DNA of 64,000 nt from Mesostigma viride (lineage: Eukaryota > Streptophyta > Mesostigmatophyceae > Mesostigmatales > Mesostigmataceae), in the NCBI GenBank assembly GCA_009746045.1, contig RPFO01000003.1:26001-90000 (forward strand), written 5' to 3'. The position numbers and the translations under genes were made by a program. Below, one piece after another: positions 36,052-46,800 of this stretch. The notes under the pieces are model-generated. The model was not told the DNA's origin and made no database searches. It saw only the letters and a program-made list of their open reading frames with translations. The number at the start of each line of letters is the position of its first letter. Positions within the stretch are counted from its first letter, which is position 1.

Positions 36052-36430
36052 TTATCGGTGTGCCTCTGTTTGAATGCAGGGGGGATCGCTGTGCCGACAC
36101 AACGCGTTCAACGTGCTGGGCATCAAATGAGGGATCTGGGCGACCACCAGTGCGCGACTAGTGTCGCCACTTCTTTCCGGACCTGAGGGCGAGGCTGCAG
36201 CCGGAGCTGCAGACGTACTTTCAGGGCTTAGCGCAGCTGCCAGGCTGCGTTGCGTCGAGGAGCGTTTGCTCGTCATATATTGCGCAATAGCTTCGGAAAA
36301 GTATATCAGCGTGTGCGTCTTAGAAAGACGAAGTGATTGTGATATTCACAGCCGAATTGGGTGCCCAAACGTGAAAGTTATGAGCTCCGTTGTCAGCCAT
36401 GGCTACCTCGTGGCTCGTGGCTTGGATGGT
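36052..36430 (-). mobile_element. Half-LINE/LINE 5' fragment
   Basis: Carries the conserved 5' UTR (36290-36430) and the first ~46 codons of ORF1 (SSTQRSLAAAL, ALVVAQIP) in minus orientation, then stops. Lack of the 3' part means it is a remnant left by deletion and not a simple insertion. Confidence 0.75.
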
Positions 36431-37961
36431 ACATTGGCTATATTGTATGATAACCCTATATTTTTCACATTCCATCTCTACCATGCTCACCGCTTGCAAT
36501 GTGATGCGTTTGTATCAAGTGTGTGAATCTCCTCGTTCTCAGTCCTTGTGGTTTTCTCTGCTTTCTCAGTTCTTGCGGTTTTCTCAGTTGTGGCCTTGGA
36601 CTTGTTTGAGAAAATTGAGAATGATTCTCAATTCTTCTCAGCACTTCTCAGGCCATTTCTCAGGTTTCGTGAAAATTTTCTCAAAAACTGAGACCAATCT
36701 GAGAATTTTCTCAGTTCTTCTCAATCGTCCTGAGAAAAACTGAGATTTTTCTCAGTTCTTCTCAATTTGCTGAGAAAAATCTCAGAAAAACGCCCAAATT
36801 GAGAAAAACTGAGAAAAAAGTGAGAAATTTCTCAACCCCCTCTTCCTAGTGTACATGATCTCCCAACGGAGGCATGTTATAATTTAATTTTTAATTTAAT
36901 TTAATGCCTCCGTTGGGAGATCATGTAGCACATATTCCTTGATGGATGGTGGAGTCTATAATGGGACCCCCATGGATGTTGCAAATCTATGGAATTCAGC
37001 CATGCTATGCCTATGCAGAGAGATGCTCTCTGTCGAGAAGCCATGCCCTAGCCCTTGTATTAATTAATTAATAGACACGTGACTGCGTCACGTGAGCATA
37101 AGTCCTCAGTGGGAGGGGAACATGGGATGGAATGGATGGTATAAGCTATCTAGGTCCTAGTTACAGGGGTGTGGGCACCGCGGCCCGAATCGCTATGAAT
37201 GCCATACTTGGTCACACGCGGAGCCCCCACAGGCTTGGGGTTGGTCTCCTTCATCACTACTTGCCATCTATCCTTGCGCACCATCTGCCTCCATATTACA
37301 GACAAACCAGGAGGCTGCCCAGGTGTGAGCCCGTCACGTCTAGTGTAGCACATGTCCATGCCGAGTCTATCACGAAATGTCCACGGGTGGCGGCCCTGCC
37401 GCGCGCGGCCGGGGGCACGCCAGGTTAGGACATATCGCCCAGGCTGGGCGGGCTTGGTGCCAGCTAGTCTATCTGAGGTATCTACCTGATCTGTGCGGGC
37501 CAGGTGCCCGGCTAGGCCCAGGCGCCTGTGCCTAATAATGTGGGAAACATAGGGCAAATCAGCGTACAAATCCTCATTACTAATGTGCAAACCAAAGGGG
37601 ATGTTAAGGGCCTTGCGCAGCATCTTGGTGACGGCGCCGTCGAGTCGTTGCTCCAGCTCCTGCGTCAGTGCCCACGTCTCGGCGCCGTAGGTCAGGATCG
37701 TCAGAATGACGACCTTGAAGAGGTCACGCTTGACGATCCGGGGTAGGGCGGGGTTGGTCCACCAGCGGCGGTGGTCATGGAGGTGCGCCCACGCCATGCC
37801 GGTCCGTGGTAAGCCACGAGCCACGAGCCACGAGGTAGCCATGGCTGTCGGAGCTCATAACTTTTACGTTTGAGCCCCGAATTCAGCTGTGAATATCACA
37901 ATCGCTTCGTCTTTCTTAGACGCACATGCTGATATAATTTTCCGAAGCTATAACGCAATAT

Positions 37962-40900
37962 ATGACGAGCAAACGCCCCTTGCCGCAACGCAGCCTGGCG
38001 GCTGCGCTCGGCAATGAAAGTCCGTCTGCAGCTTCGGCAGCAGATTCGCCCTCAAGCCCGGAAGGCAACGGTGACACTAGTCGTGCACTGGTGGTTGCCC
38101 AGCCCCCTCACGGACTTGCCTCGCCCTCGGCATCGCCTGAGCCTAAACGCAGTCGCCCTGAGGATGCGCCCCCTGATGAGCCGGGCTGGAAAGAAATCGA
38201 CTTTGACGCCAAATCAGCTGCCTGGTGGACACACGGCCAAGCAGATCCCATCCAGTTTATGAACGCCGTGTTCTTCGGAACGCGCACCTCGCTTCTTGCC
38301 CTGTGCAAGCACTTTTACGTCCAACGTCGCATCATTTCGCCTACCCGAGGTGATTTTTTTGACCCGGATCGCGGGTCCCGCTACTCCCGCCCCCGCCTTC
38401 AGGTCCTCGCCCTCTGCTGCCTCCTCGGGCGCTCTGTCGCCGAGATCTGGGCCCCCCCCTCCACCTCCGAAATTCGCTCCCTCATCAACAAGGCCATCGC
38501 ACAGCACGTGACACCCCTGGCCGCAGATGTGGCGGCCATGGGCGGCACGCTGGCTGCCGAGCTTCCCCTCCTCTCCTCCACCACCACCGCCACCTCCAAG
38601 CTCCTCGCCGCCGGCCACCTCCACCACAACCGAAGCCCTCACCGCCCAGCTCCTCGCCATCGACAAGCGCCTGCAGGACAATGCCATAGCCATCGAATGC
38701 TTGCAGAACACCGCCGGCATCACTGCCCAGGCGGTGAAGGACATCGCCGCTCGGCCAGCCCCTGCTGGCCCTGCCGGCAATGCTCCTCCCATCACCACCT
38801 GGGCGGACATGCTGAAGCAGCACGCCACCTCCACCACCTCCGCCGTCGCCGCCCAGCTTCAGCAGCAGACGCTGGACCTCCGCGAGGAGGCCGAGCTCGC
38901 CAAGCGCAGCCTTAACACGTCGTCTGTAGCCACACCTATTTTTAGGACTGAGTTCAACTCAGTCCTAAATTTAGGACTGAGATTTGGGGTTTCGTAGAAA
39001 ATTCACCCAAGTCAGAATGTTTGGCAAAAAAATTCTCTCTAAATTTATTCAAATACTACGTGAAAAGATCTTTCTGGGACATATTTTTGGGATTTTTTTT
39101 GATTTTGTTTGGACGGTCAAATGGACGGTCAAAGTACAGGTGGTAAGGGTACTTATTCACGTGAAACGTGAGTTCCGGAAATGCACGACCTAGCCATGGC
39201 GGCTTGCGCCCATGCATGCAGTTTACGTTTTCCGACGATATAGCTGGCCAAACTCAGGAAATACATTTTATATATCCTAGAGATGATACAAGTCAATTTT
39301 CAGCTCGCGGGGATGCGATTTATTAGGTGTCGGCACCGTTCTTGCTGGAAAAAGCTGCGATCAGGCAGGCCGACGGAATTGATTACTACAACTGCTTTCC
39401 GGCGAAATTCGAAGGATTTATAGGTATCTTTCTACCTTTTATCATGCATTGTCATAGAATTGACTTAGTGGCAGTATAGATTTGATGATTTCGACCACTC
39501 TGTCACGTCATGGTGTGTGTGCCTCAAAGTGCCACTTTTGCGGGCACCGCCTGGGCCAAGGTAACGCCAGCCATGCAAGGTAAAGCCGGAATATCGTTGT
39601 CTCATCATTTCTTGATGTTCTTACATGAGTTTAAGCTTGCGAGGTGTTGCCAGTTTCGAGTCTTGATGCTCTTTCTTGACCGTTGCCTGCCCCTCTCCAA
39701 AACCCCCTTTTTAGATGATGTTGCCAGGCATTTGCCTTGCCCTGGTGTAGTTGTGCAGGTTTTTAGGCGCTGTATGGGTTTAAACACCTTCATAGATGTT
39801 AGTTGTTCTTTTGCTACGTTCATACTGCATAATTGTGTGGCCATGGGCCTCGTCAAGGGTGCTTTCAAGCTTATATGGGTGAGTGAAAGATCTTGGTGGT
39901 AAACCACTGTCATCATGTGCCAGCAAGTATGTTGGCCATGCCATGGCAAGGCAAAACAGTTTTATCCATGTCCATTCTTGTTAGAGACACTTGAAATATG
40001 CTTAACCTGCCCAATACATTGGTGGTTAACACATAAAAAAAAACCTTTCGTGGGTAGGTATCCAAACCCATTTCCTACGTGCTTGCATAGGCTCTCACAC
40101 ATTATAAGGTATAATATAACTGCAATATGATGATGCAAGCATGTTGTCCTATTATGCTGGAAGGGAAATGAGTTGATTGGCATGGTTGGTGGCCACGGTG
40201 GTGTGTGGTACGACCGCACTCCCATGCTAGCATTTTGTTACCAAGGCCCAGGCCTATTTATAGGACTGGCAGTGTTTTGCATGTTTCAGGCAGTGCCAGT
40301 GGCCGAATTGAGTCCAGTTTTTTGCCACAAGAACTCTAATATCTACATGCCTATGATTTTTAATAGTGAATATGGATTTTATTGGATTTTACACACTCGT
40401 GCTTCCACAGAAAATTCCAAAATCGCGAGTAAGGGTTGAGAGTCATGTATAATTTTACATGATTTGGTCAACATATGATTTTTTAAGCACATGCCCAAGC
40501 ATTAGCATGATATTGAGTGCTATGATGCATATCAAACATATGGGGTACCCCCCTACCCTTACCGCCACATGATCTCAAAGATGGTATACTCAGTCCTATT
40601 TTTAGGACTGAGTTTCTACAGGGGACGTGTTAACGTCATAGTCAAGCACTTCGACCCGCTGCAGGACGAGACCTCCGAGACCCTTGCCCTGGCGTTTGAG
40701 AACAAAATCCTTGTCCCCATGGCTATCACTGGTAAGGGCAAGCCGCGGGGGGTGACCCGCCTTCCCCGCTCGCGGGGTAAGGCCGGCCCCTCCCCCTTGC
40801 TCCTCACCTTCGACACCATGGCGGATAAGATGGAGTTCCTCAAGTGTCGCAAGCGGCTTGGGGGGACCGCCTACACGCTGGACGACGACTTGACCTTGAC

Positions 40901-41063
40901 GCAGCAACAACGGCGACGGGAGTTATGGCCGACCTACCTCCAGCTTCGGCAGACGGCGGGGCAGAAGCCGGTCTACTGGAAGGGGGCGGACATCTACGTC
41001 GCCCACAAGCCCTGGCAGGCGACCCCTGCAACCCCAGCCACCCCAGCCACCCCAGCCGGCTAG
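37962..41063 (+). pseudogene. Half-LINE ORF1, frameshifted and split by a DNA element
   Basis: Starts MTSKRPLPQRSLAAAL at 37962. A frame change near 38600 moves into the frame that holds AQLLAIDKRLQDNAIAI and EEAELAKRSLN. The insertion at TTAA (38912-38915) falls between the codons of RSLN and VIVK. The second half (40634-41063) continues VIVKHFDPLQ, the RRM-like region, LDDDLTLTQQQRRREL and VYWKGADIYV to a TAG. Confidence 0.85.
38916..40629. mobile_element. TTAA-flanked element A (1,714 bp)
   Basis: TSD TTAA (38912-38915, 40630-40633). The 14-bp terminal inverted repeats are CACGTCGTCTGTAG and, inverted, CACGTCCCCTGTAG (12/14). The ends are fixed independently because cutting them out rejoins an ORF1 reading frame. 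Just inside both ends lie palindromes with arms of the type ACTCAGTCCTA (38943-38981 and 40588-40613). The body from about 39110 to 40250 is homologous to element B (57752-59440). No transposase is recognised. A TTAA target fits piggyBac or Kolobok superfamilies. Confidence 0.88.
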
Positions 41064-41461
41064 GGAATACATAGCAGTAGTGTAGACTAGAAAGCTTAGT
41101 GACGTGGCCATGTATGCCTACGTGATGGGCCCACACCCGCCCTTGCAATAGCCGTAGCAATGTCGAGTCATGCTTTGCCCATGCAGGGAGTTACTCCCTG
41201 CTGAGAGGCCATGTGTACCCTAGCTATAGCCTAGCCACATGATACCTTCCACCCCATATGTCATGCAGGCCTTCTAGGCCCTCTCCTCAAGCCCCCCCTG
41301 GGTGCCTGTGCTTGCATGTTTAGGAGGCATGAACCATCATGGAGGTGCAGGTGCACCTAGTGCACCCAGAGCAGGTGATAGTTGTACATCCTACACCTGC
41401 AGGTTGTCGCCCTGATTGTATTACAAACCCATAGATGCCCCTTTCTCAGGGCTATGTGTTA

Positions 41462-41484
41462 CATATGCTCCCCACGGAGCTATG
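41462..41484 (+). other. Half-LINE 3' hairpin (GCTCC/GGAGC type)
   Basis: Same fold as 32476-32498, but the closing pair is G-C and the loop CCAC. Identical at 63527-63549. Confidence 0.75.
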
Positions 41485-42203
41485 ATTTTAATTAATTAAT
41501 TAATGCCGGTCCGTGTCGTCATGTCGTCCTCGCAGTCGGGAAGCCAACTGCCGAGCAGCTTGAAGCGGCCTGAAGGAGGGTAGTTGACCTCGGCATCGTC
41601 TAAGAGGCGGAGTGTGGGTGGGGGCCCTGCCATGCCGAGGGCCAGGGCCTCCGTTTTGGGGCTGATCTCTTGACCAACCGCCCGAGCCTCGAGCGCCAGG
41701 CAGTCCAGCCAAAGTTCAATGGGCAGACTCCGGCTTCTCGATGAGCGTGATGTCGTCGGCATAAATTAGGTCAGCTAGTAAATTCTGCTGGTTAGTCGGC
41801 CCCCCTTCCCCAAGCTCGTTCGTGATCGCTAGGCCAGGGGCACGGCCTGCAATGCTAGCAAAGCGAGCACGTGCCTGGCGCATAACATAATCCACTACAA
41901 TAATAAACAGGTACGGCGACAGGACGCAACCCTGCCAGGATGCGCAGCCCTTGTATAGCCATGATGATCTTCCTCCCCCGTGCCAGGATCCCCCCCTTAG
42001 GCGGGTTGAACCTGAGACAGCATGGTGGTGCCGGTGCCCTGGTGCACCTAGAGCAAGGGTAGCTTACATTCCCACCCTTGCATGAAGTAGCCTAGGATGT
42101 ATTAAAAGCCATATGCCCCTTCTCAGGGATATGTGCTACATTGACTCCCAACGGAGTGATGTTCCTAATTAACTAATTAATTCATGGTGGAGTGGAGAGA
42201 GCC

Positions 42204-42561
42204 TAAACGGAGTTATGTTCCAGCCTAATTAATTAATTAATTAATTAATGACTCCCTTGGGAGATCATGTAGCACGTATGCCATTGCTGGTGGGTGGGAA
42301 TGAACGGAGCCGCGATCGAAAACTAAGCTAACTCTACTCTAATCCACCAAGATCCTAGCTACTCTACTCAGCAAAGCACCCCTTCCTCCTAGCTGGGTGG
42401 AGGGGGCTTGACCACAGGCCAGGCCGGCGCTGGCGCGTGCATGTGGGACTGGACAATGGTCTGTCATCTTATCTTGTCCTGCATGGCAGTCCAAGCTAGG
42501 GATCGAGAGGGAGGATACGCGGTGTTCAAACTGAGCTGGGACGAGTGCATGTGATAGTCGT
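42204..42561 (-). mobile_element. LINE 3' fragments next to the nest
   Basis: 42204-42238 looks like a ~20-bp LINE 3' scrap (ACGGAGTTATGTTCC) with an AATT tail in plus orientation. From 42239 a minus-strand LINE 3' end follows, with the hairpin inverted, a 3' UTR and C-terminal ORF2 remnants (QFEHRVSSLS) up to about 42560. The block order suggests insertion into pre-existing tails. Confidence 0.6.
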
Positions 42562-43807
42562 GGCAAAATGTGGAGCCCAAACGTGAAACTTATGGGCGCC
42601 GGCATCAGCCATGGCGGCGGGGAGAGTCTAGGGTGATGTTGGTTATACATCATTCATGATATCGCACGCGTCCAAATGGTGCACGGTGTACAGTGTCATG
42701 GGTGTAACGTGCATGATCACCTGCATCCGCTCCCGCAGCCGGCCATTCAGTTCTCATCGCTGATTGATTCCACCGTCTAGTACTCCGATTCCGCATGTAT
42801 GAAGTACGCATAGCAATTTGCCAAATCGATCTGATACTTACATTGCATATATATCAACTGACAAGTCAATCATTAGCGTGGATGGTTGTGCTCACGCAGT
42901 TGCATGCATGCTTGCTGGGGCAGCAAGCTCCACAGATACTCAAATTGCATGCGCAAGGTTACCATAGCATAAACAGCTCATTCAACTACATGCAGGCTGC
43001 CAGCCCCATGAACACAAACATTCTTTATGAGCATCTTCAAACACTAACTAGCAAAAATATATACTACATGCAAAGTTACAGGCGTGTATGACACGCAGAT
43101 GTAATTTGCGAACCTTGTCTATGGAAAAACAAAACAAAGTGCCAGTTCCCCCCAAACCAGGTGCGCTGCATCTCCCTTACATCTTCCACGCCATAGAGCA
43201 AGGAAATGATGTGCATCATGTTTCTTGATCTTCTTCACGCAGCGCAGCCAATCAATCACCAGCCGATTGATCTACAGTATCAGACCACCGCCGTGGTTGC
43301 CTCATGGCACCATTTCCACCGCCACCCACATCAATCAAGCTATGATTGCAGGGGAAGCATGCAGGAGACTACCACAGGGTCTTCTAACCGCCATTGCCAA
43401 CTAGTAGCCCTCCACGCCTCCATAGGTGGGATCAAATGCCTTCCACTCCAAAGCAATGAACCATGCTCCCAGCCTCGGTCATTTCTCGCATCCAACCACT
43501 CAATGGGCTGATTGACAATTACTTGACCCCCAATCAGCCACGAGTCGGACGAACCAATTCAAGCCGCTCAAGTATTTCAACCATGAGGACCTGTCCGGTT
43601 CATGCCGATGAGACAACAGGCAGGCCGCTTCACACGTTGTTCAGTTTGTAATTCCCAGCCCGTCCGGCTCATGCCAACGATGAAACAGTGGCCTGGCCGC
43701 TTCACGCTTTTGCCAGTCCTCGCCCTTGCCAGCTTTTCCCCGACGGTGAGAGACAGGAGACAGCGGCCAGCTTCACGCAAAGTACTCAATTACCAGCTAT
43801 TGACTTT
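42562..43807. other. Region downstream of the transhydrogenase gene
   Basis: No gene recognised. 43585-43775 contains about three degenerate ~75-bp repeats (GTCCGGTTCATGCC / GTCCGGCTCATGCC, GGCCGCTTCACGC). Part of this must be the 3' UTR of the gene ending at 43808. Confidence 0.5.
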
Positions 43808-46800
43808 TTACTTGTCAGCAAAGTAATCGCGCACGCCGGTGAGCAGCTTGTTGCACATGGCCTTGGCGTCGCCCAGCAGCATGCGCGTGTTGGGCTTGTA
43901 GAAGACTGGGTTGTCGGTGCCCGCGTAGCCCATGTTCCCCATCGAGCGCTTCATCACGATCACCTGCTTCGACTTCCAGACCTGCTCCCACGGGGTTGCA
44001 GAATATGGGAGGGGGGGGGCAAGGAGCGGGGGAAAGGAGTGGGGTGAGGGCAGGGAGACAAGAGCAGAATGATTATTAGGGGAACCCGAAACCAATGGAG
44101 GGAAGCTGGCGGGATGCCAGGTCAGAATTGCCAAGAATACAGGAACAACCTTCGTCTCGAATGAATGAAGATGCTGCTAGCATTATATCTAAAGATTTTG
44201 GCACCATGGCGTTTCTTTCAAGGTAATTACAACTGTCACAAGACCATGCTCCAGTTACCACCAAACAGCAACTACCCCGCAAACTTTAGAAGCTACTAGT
44301 GAACCCTTGGATACTCACACTAGCAGCAACAACATTCCTACTAATTAGTCTGATCTCTGCAAAAATTTAACAAAGGAAAAGCCCTCAGAGGATCATTCCC
44401 CATCTCCCTCCTAAGTCCCTACCTGGATGACAGGCATGCCAGCGATGATGCTGTTGGGGTCCTCCACGGCGGCCGAGTTGACCTGGTGACGCCCAGCGGG
44501 GGAAAGGGAGCGCGCACGGACATGGGCCAAGACACAAGGGGCAGGGGAGAATGAACACAAGCCAGAAACACACAGACAGGGGGTTAGCCCATGCTTCAGC
44601 GTGGCGTTGCAGGTGGGTGGCACCCACTGTAGCTACACCCACAGTCGCACGTAAAACATACTTCAGACGACTACACAGAATCAACAAGGAGCGGTCCAGA
44701 ACAACAAGCCAATCAGATCCTGATCACAGCAGCAAGTAACATTTCTGCCACTAGTTACTGTAGCACTTCCTTCCACTTTCTCCGGAGGCTTCAACAGGCA
44801 GGCGTGCAGCGCTGCCGTGTCTTTGGCGCCGGAGCATCAGGTCAAAGCTGTTCATCTCTGGGTTGACCTATTCGCACCGCCACATACCATGTTATACACA
44901 GATTACTCAGCCTATCTCCCGTACCGTGTCGTTGGCGCCGACGACGAGCGTCAGGTCAAAGTTGTTCATCTCTGGGTTGACCTCGTCCATCTCAAACACA
45001 ATGTCGTAGGGGACACCCGCCTCCGCCAGCAGCACGTTCAGTTGGCCTGTGGCGTGAATAAATGAGGCGTGGCAAAAGAACAGAAGAAGGCATGAAAAAG
45101 AGCAGAGAAATAAGGGGTTGGAGGGTGGTTACGATAAGAACCTAGACCACTTAGCCTGCTACAAGTGCTAGAGAAACAAAAGAGAGGACATACAAACACA
45201 CATCCAGAACTTCTGACTCATGGATACAGAACTGGTAACTTATGGCATTAACTGTAGGACTAAATCCTACTATATACGAGACCAGGGGCATACCGGGCAT
45301 GCATCCAGCGACTGGATGAAAGCCGAACTATATATATATATATATTAAATGGCCATTACTCATGGCAAATGATGGCACCATGCTTGTATACTATATACAA
45401 AAAAAGCACGTACCAGGCATGCGGCCAGCGACGGGGTGGATGCCAAACTTGACGGTCGCGCCGTGAGAGATCAGGATGCGCGCCAGCTCAGCGACCGCGT
45501 GCTGGCCGTTGGCGACAGCCAGCCCGTAGCCGGGCACGATGAGCACATGGTTGCTCTTGACCAGCATGTCGACGGCGGCGGCCGCGTCCACCTCCTCCGC
45601 GGTACCCTGGATCGCCTGCTGGGGGGGGCGCATGCACCATCAAAGACAAGGGCATAGGGTCAGCATGACCATGGCCATGGACTGGGAGACAGCATTTAAC
45701 CAGTGAGAGAAGGCGCGGTATGTTCGGCTGCCATTGGCACGGATTGCCTGCAAGGAGGGGGGATAAATTAAGAGCGACAGAGTAAGGGGGGAGGGGGAGG
45801 CAATCAGCATGGACATCCTAGGGGCATAACATTGGCAATAACCTTGACATGATGGCCTGCTGGGAGAAAATCGGCTGGGGGAAGAAGATCGATACTCATG
45901 ATGCAGGGAAGGATTGCGATTGGCAATGGAGCCCCTAGGGGGGATGGGGGGGGGGGGGAGAGCCGTTGGCAATAACATCCGGGGGGCAGTGGACGAAATG
46001 GTATGACATACAGCCTAGATTGAAACTAATGAAAATGGTATCCTCTGATACAAAAAAGCCAAGAAAAAAAAATGGAAAGTCATTCGGGTGCAATTCCGAA
46101 GGAATCCCCTTTCGCCCTGAACAAAGAGCGGACTTTCCCAGGAAATGATACTACCAGTCACAAAAAAAACACGAAATGTAGCATGACGTTGTTCCAGGAA
46201 GGGGAGGACGTACCGCGGCCTCTCCAGCGGGGCGCGCCGGGGTCGCGTAGCCGCCGAAGATGACGTTGGGCAGCGAGCGGTTCATGGCGACGCACATGAT
46301 GTAGGAGAGGATGGCACCACTGGAGCCGATGAGGGCGCCCACAGCCGCCAGCAGGTAGTTGTTGAGCATGAACCCCGCGAGGACGAGCGCGTAGCCCGAG
46401 TAGCTGTTCAGGAGGGTGATGACAACTGGCATGTCGGCACCACCGATGGACATGGTGATGTGGAGGCCCATGAGGCCGCCGATGAGCGAGCAGGCGAGGA
46501 GGATGTACAGCTCCCACATAAACGTGTGGTGGCCGTGGGTCACAGGGAGAACGTGGGTGACGGTGAGCAGCATGTAGAAAACGTATCCGATGATGGTCAG
46601 GAAGAACATGGACAGGTTGATCAGGTTCTTGCCCCACAGGGACAGTGCGGCCGAGTTGAGGAGACCGTGCAGCTTCCCGAAGGCCACGGCGGAGCCCGTG
46701 CAGGTGACGGCACCAATCCAGTTGCCCAGGTAGACAGTCGCATGGTGAATCGCGCCGACCGACTCGGTCGGGCGGCCGACATCGTCGATCGTCTGCAGGA

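Larger units (their letters stand above)
32802..36851. mobile_element. CACTA-like (EnSpm/CMC) DNA transposon, 4,050 bp, non-autonomous
   Basis: Ends CACTAGGAAG...CTTCCTAGTG with a TA duplication (32800-32801, 36852-36853) inside a LINE 3' UTR that reads through when the element is removed. The inner terminal match extends as TTGAGAAA. Subterminal arrays of CTGAGAAAA-type units occupy 32815-33080, and the inverted form (TTTTCTCAG) occupies 36525-36835, as in CACTA elements. No transposase is recognised. The interior holds an exon-like piece, a 246-bp tandem array, an inverted repeat and a LINE 5' fragment. Confidence 0.85.
25931..36904 (+). mobile_element. LINE copy hit by four later insertions
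   Basis: Segments 25931-26591, 27095-27614, 29873-30352, 32543-32801 and 36852-36904 read as one degenerate LINE. They carry the ORF1 end (DDDLTLAQQQ), a deletion joint at about 26276, RT motif A (VDYIKAFDT), VLSPYLFII, the catalytic YADD (about 27303), the ORF2 C-terminus (LTYGAEAWTLTP, RRRRFDE) and a 3' UTR with hairpin 36854-36876 and TTTAA tail. Its ORF1 is of the half-LINE A type and its 3' end is of the 9700-10361 type, linking the two. It has many small indels and is dead. Confidence 0.85.
37809..41502 (+). mobile_element. Half-LINE, family A, interrupted by a TTAA element
   Basis: Flanked by the 13-bp TSD ATGCCGGTCCGTG (37796-37808, 41503-41515). It has a 5' UTR (37809-37961), ORF1, a 3' UTR from 41064, a hairpin at 41462-41484 and a (TTAA)n tail. 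Without the 1,714-bp insert and one TTAA it is 1,976 bp, close to the 1,989 bp of the minus-strand copy. Confidence 0.93.
37061..41945 (-). mobile_element. 5'-truncated LINE of a third type, split by a half-LINE
   Basis: Minus-strand ORF2 pieces at 41938-41516 (VLSPYLFIIV, YADDITL, SPKTEALALG) and 37795-37150 (RDLFKVVILTILTYG, HRRLGLAGHLARTDQ, ending TPVTRT). A 3' UTR follows with a perfect hairpin of CACGTGAC arms (37076-37083, 37087-37094) and an ATTAATTAAT tail. The TSD AGCCCTTGTAT is 11 bp. The hairpin differs from the CTCC/GGAG type of the other LINEs. Confidence 0.85.
36956..42183 (+). mobile_element. 5'-truncated half-LINE A (3' UTR only), split
   Basis: Parts 36956-37060 and 41946-42183 align to the half-LINE A 3' UTR (the GAGAAGCCATGCCCTAG and CCTGGTGCACCTAGAGCAAG blocks). 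It ends with a hairpin at 42139-42161 and an AATTAACTAATT tail. The outer TSD is ATGGTGGAGT, and the split is marked by AGCCCTTGTAT at 37050-37060 and 41946-41956. Confidence 0.8.
36905..42203 (-). mobile_element. LINE 3' UTR fragment, outermost layer of a five-level nest
   Basis: 36905-36955 and 42184-42203 are the two parts of a minus-strand LINE 3' UTR. They are separated at a duplicated ATGGTGGAGT (36946-36955, 42184-42193). Its tail abuts the tail of the plus-strand LINE ending at 36904, giving a tail-to-tail junction with inverted copies of the hairpin. Confidence 0.7.

Noticed and set aside
37150-37842. Intact 230-codon protein on the minus strand
   Set aside because: Its first codons come from the 5' end of the inserted half-LINE; it is the C-terminal end of a LINE ORF2 joined by chance.
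42795-43511. Short open frames right of the LINE nest
   Set aside because: Low-complexity composition, no recognisable domain, and position expected for the 3' flank of the transhydrogenase gene.
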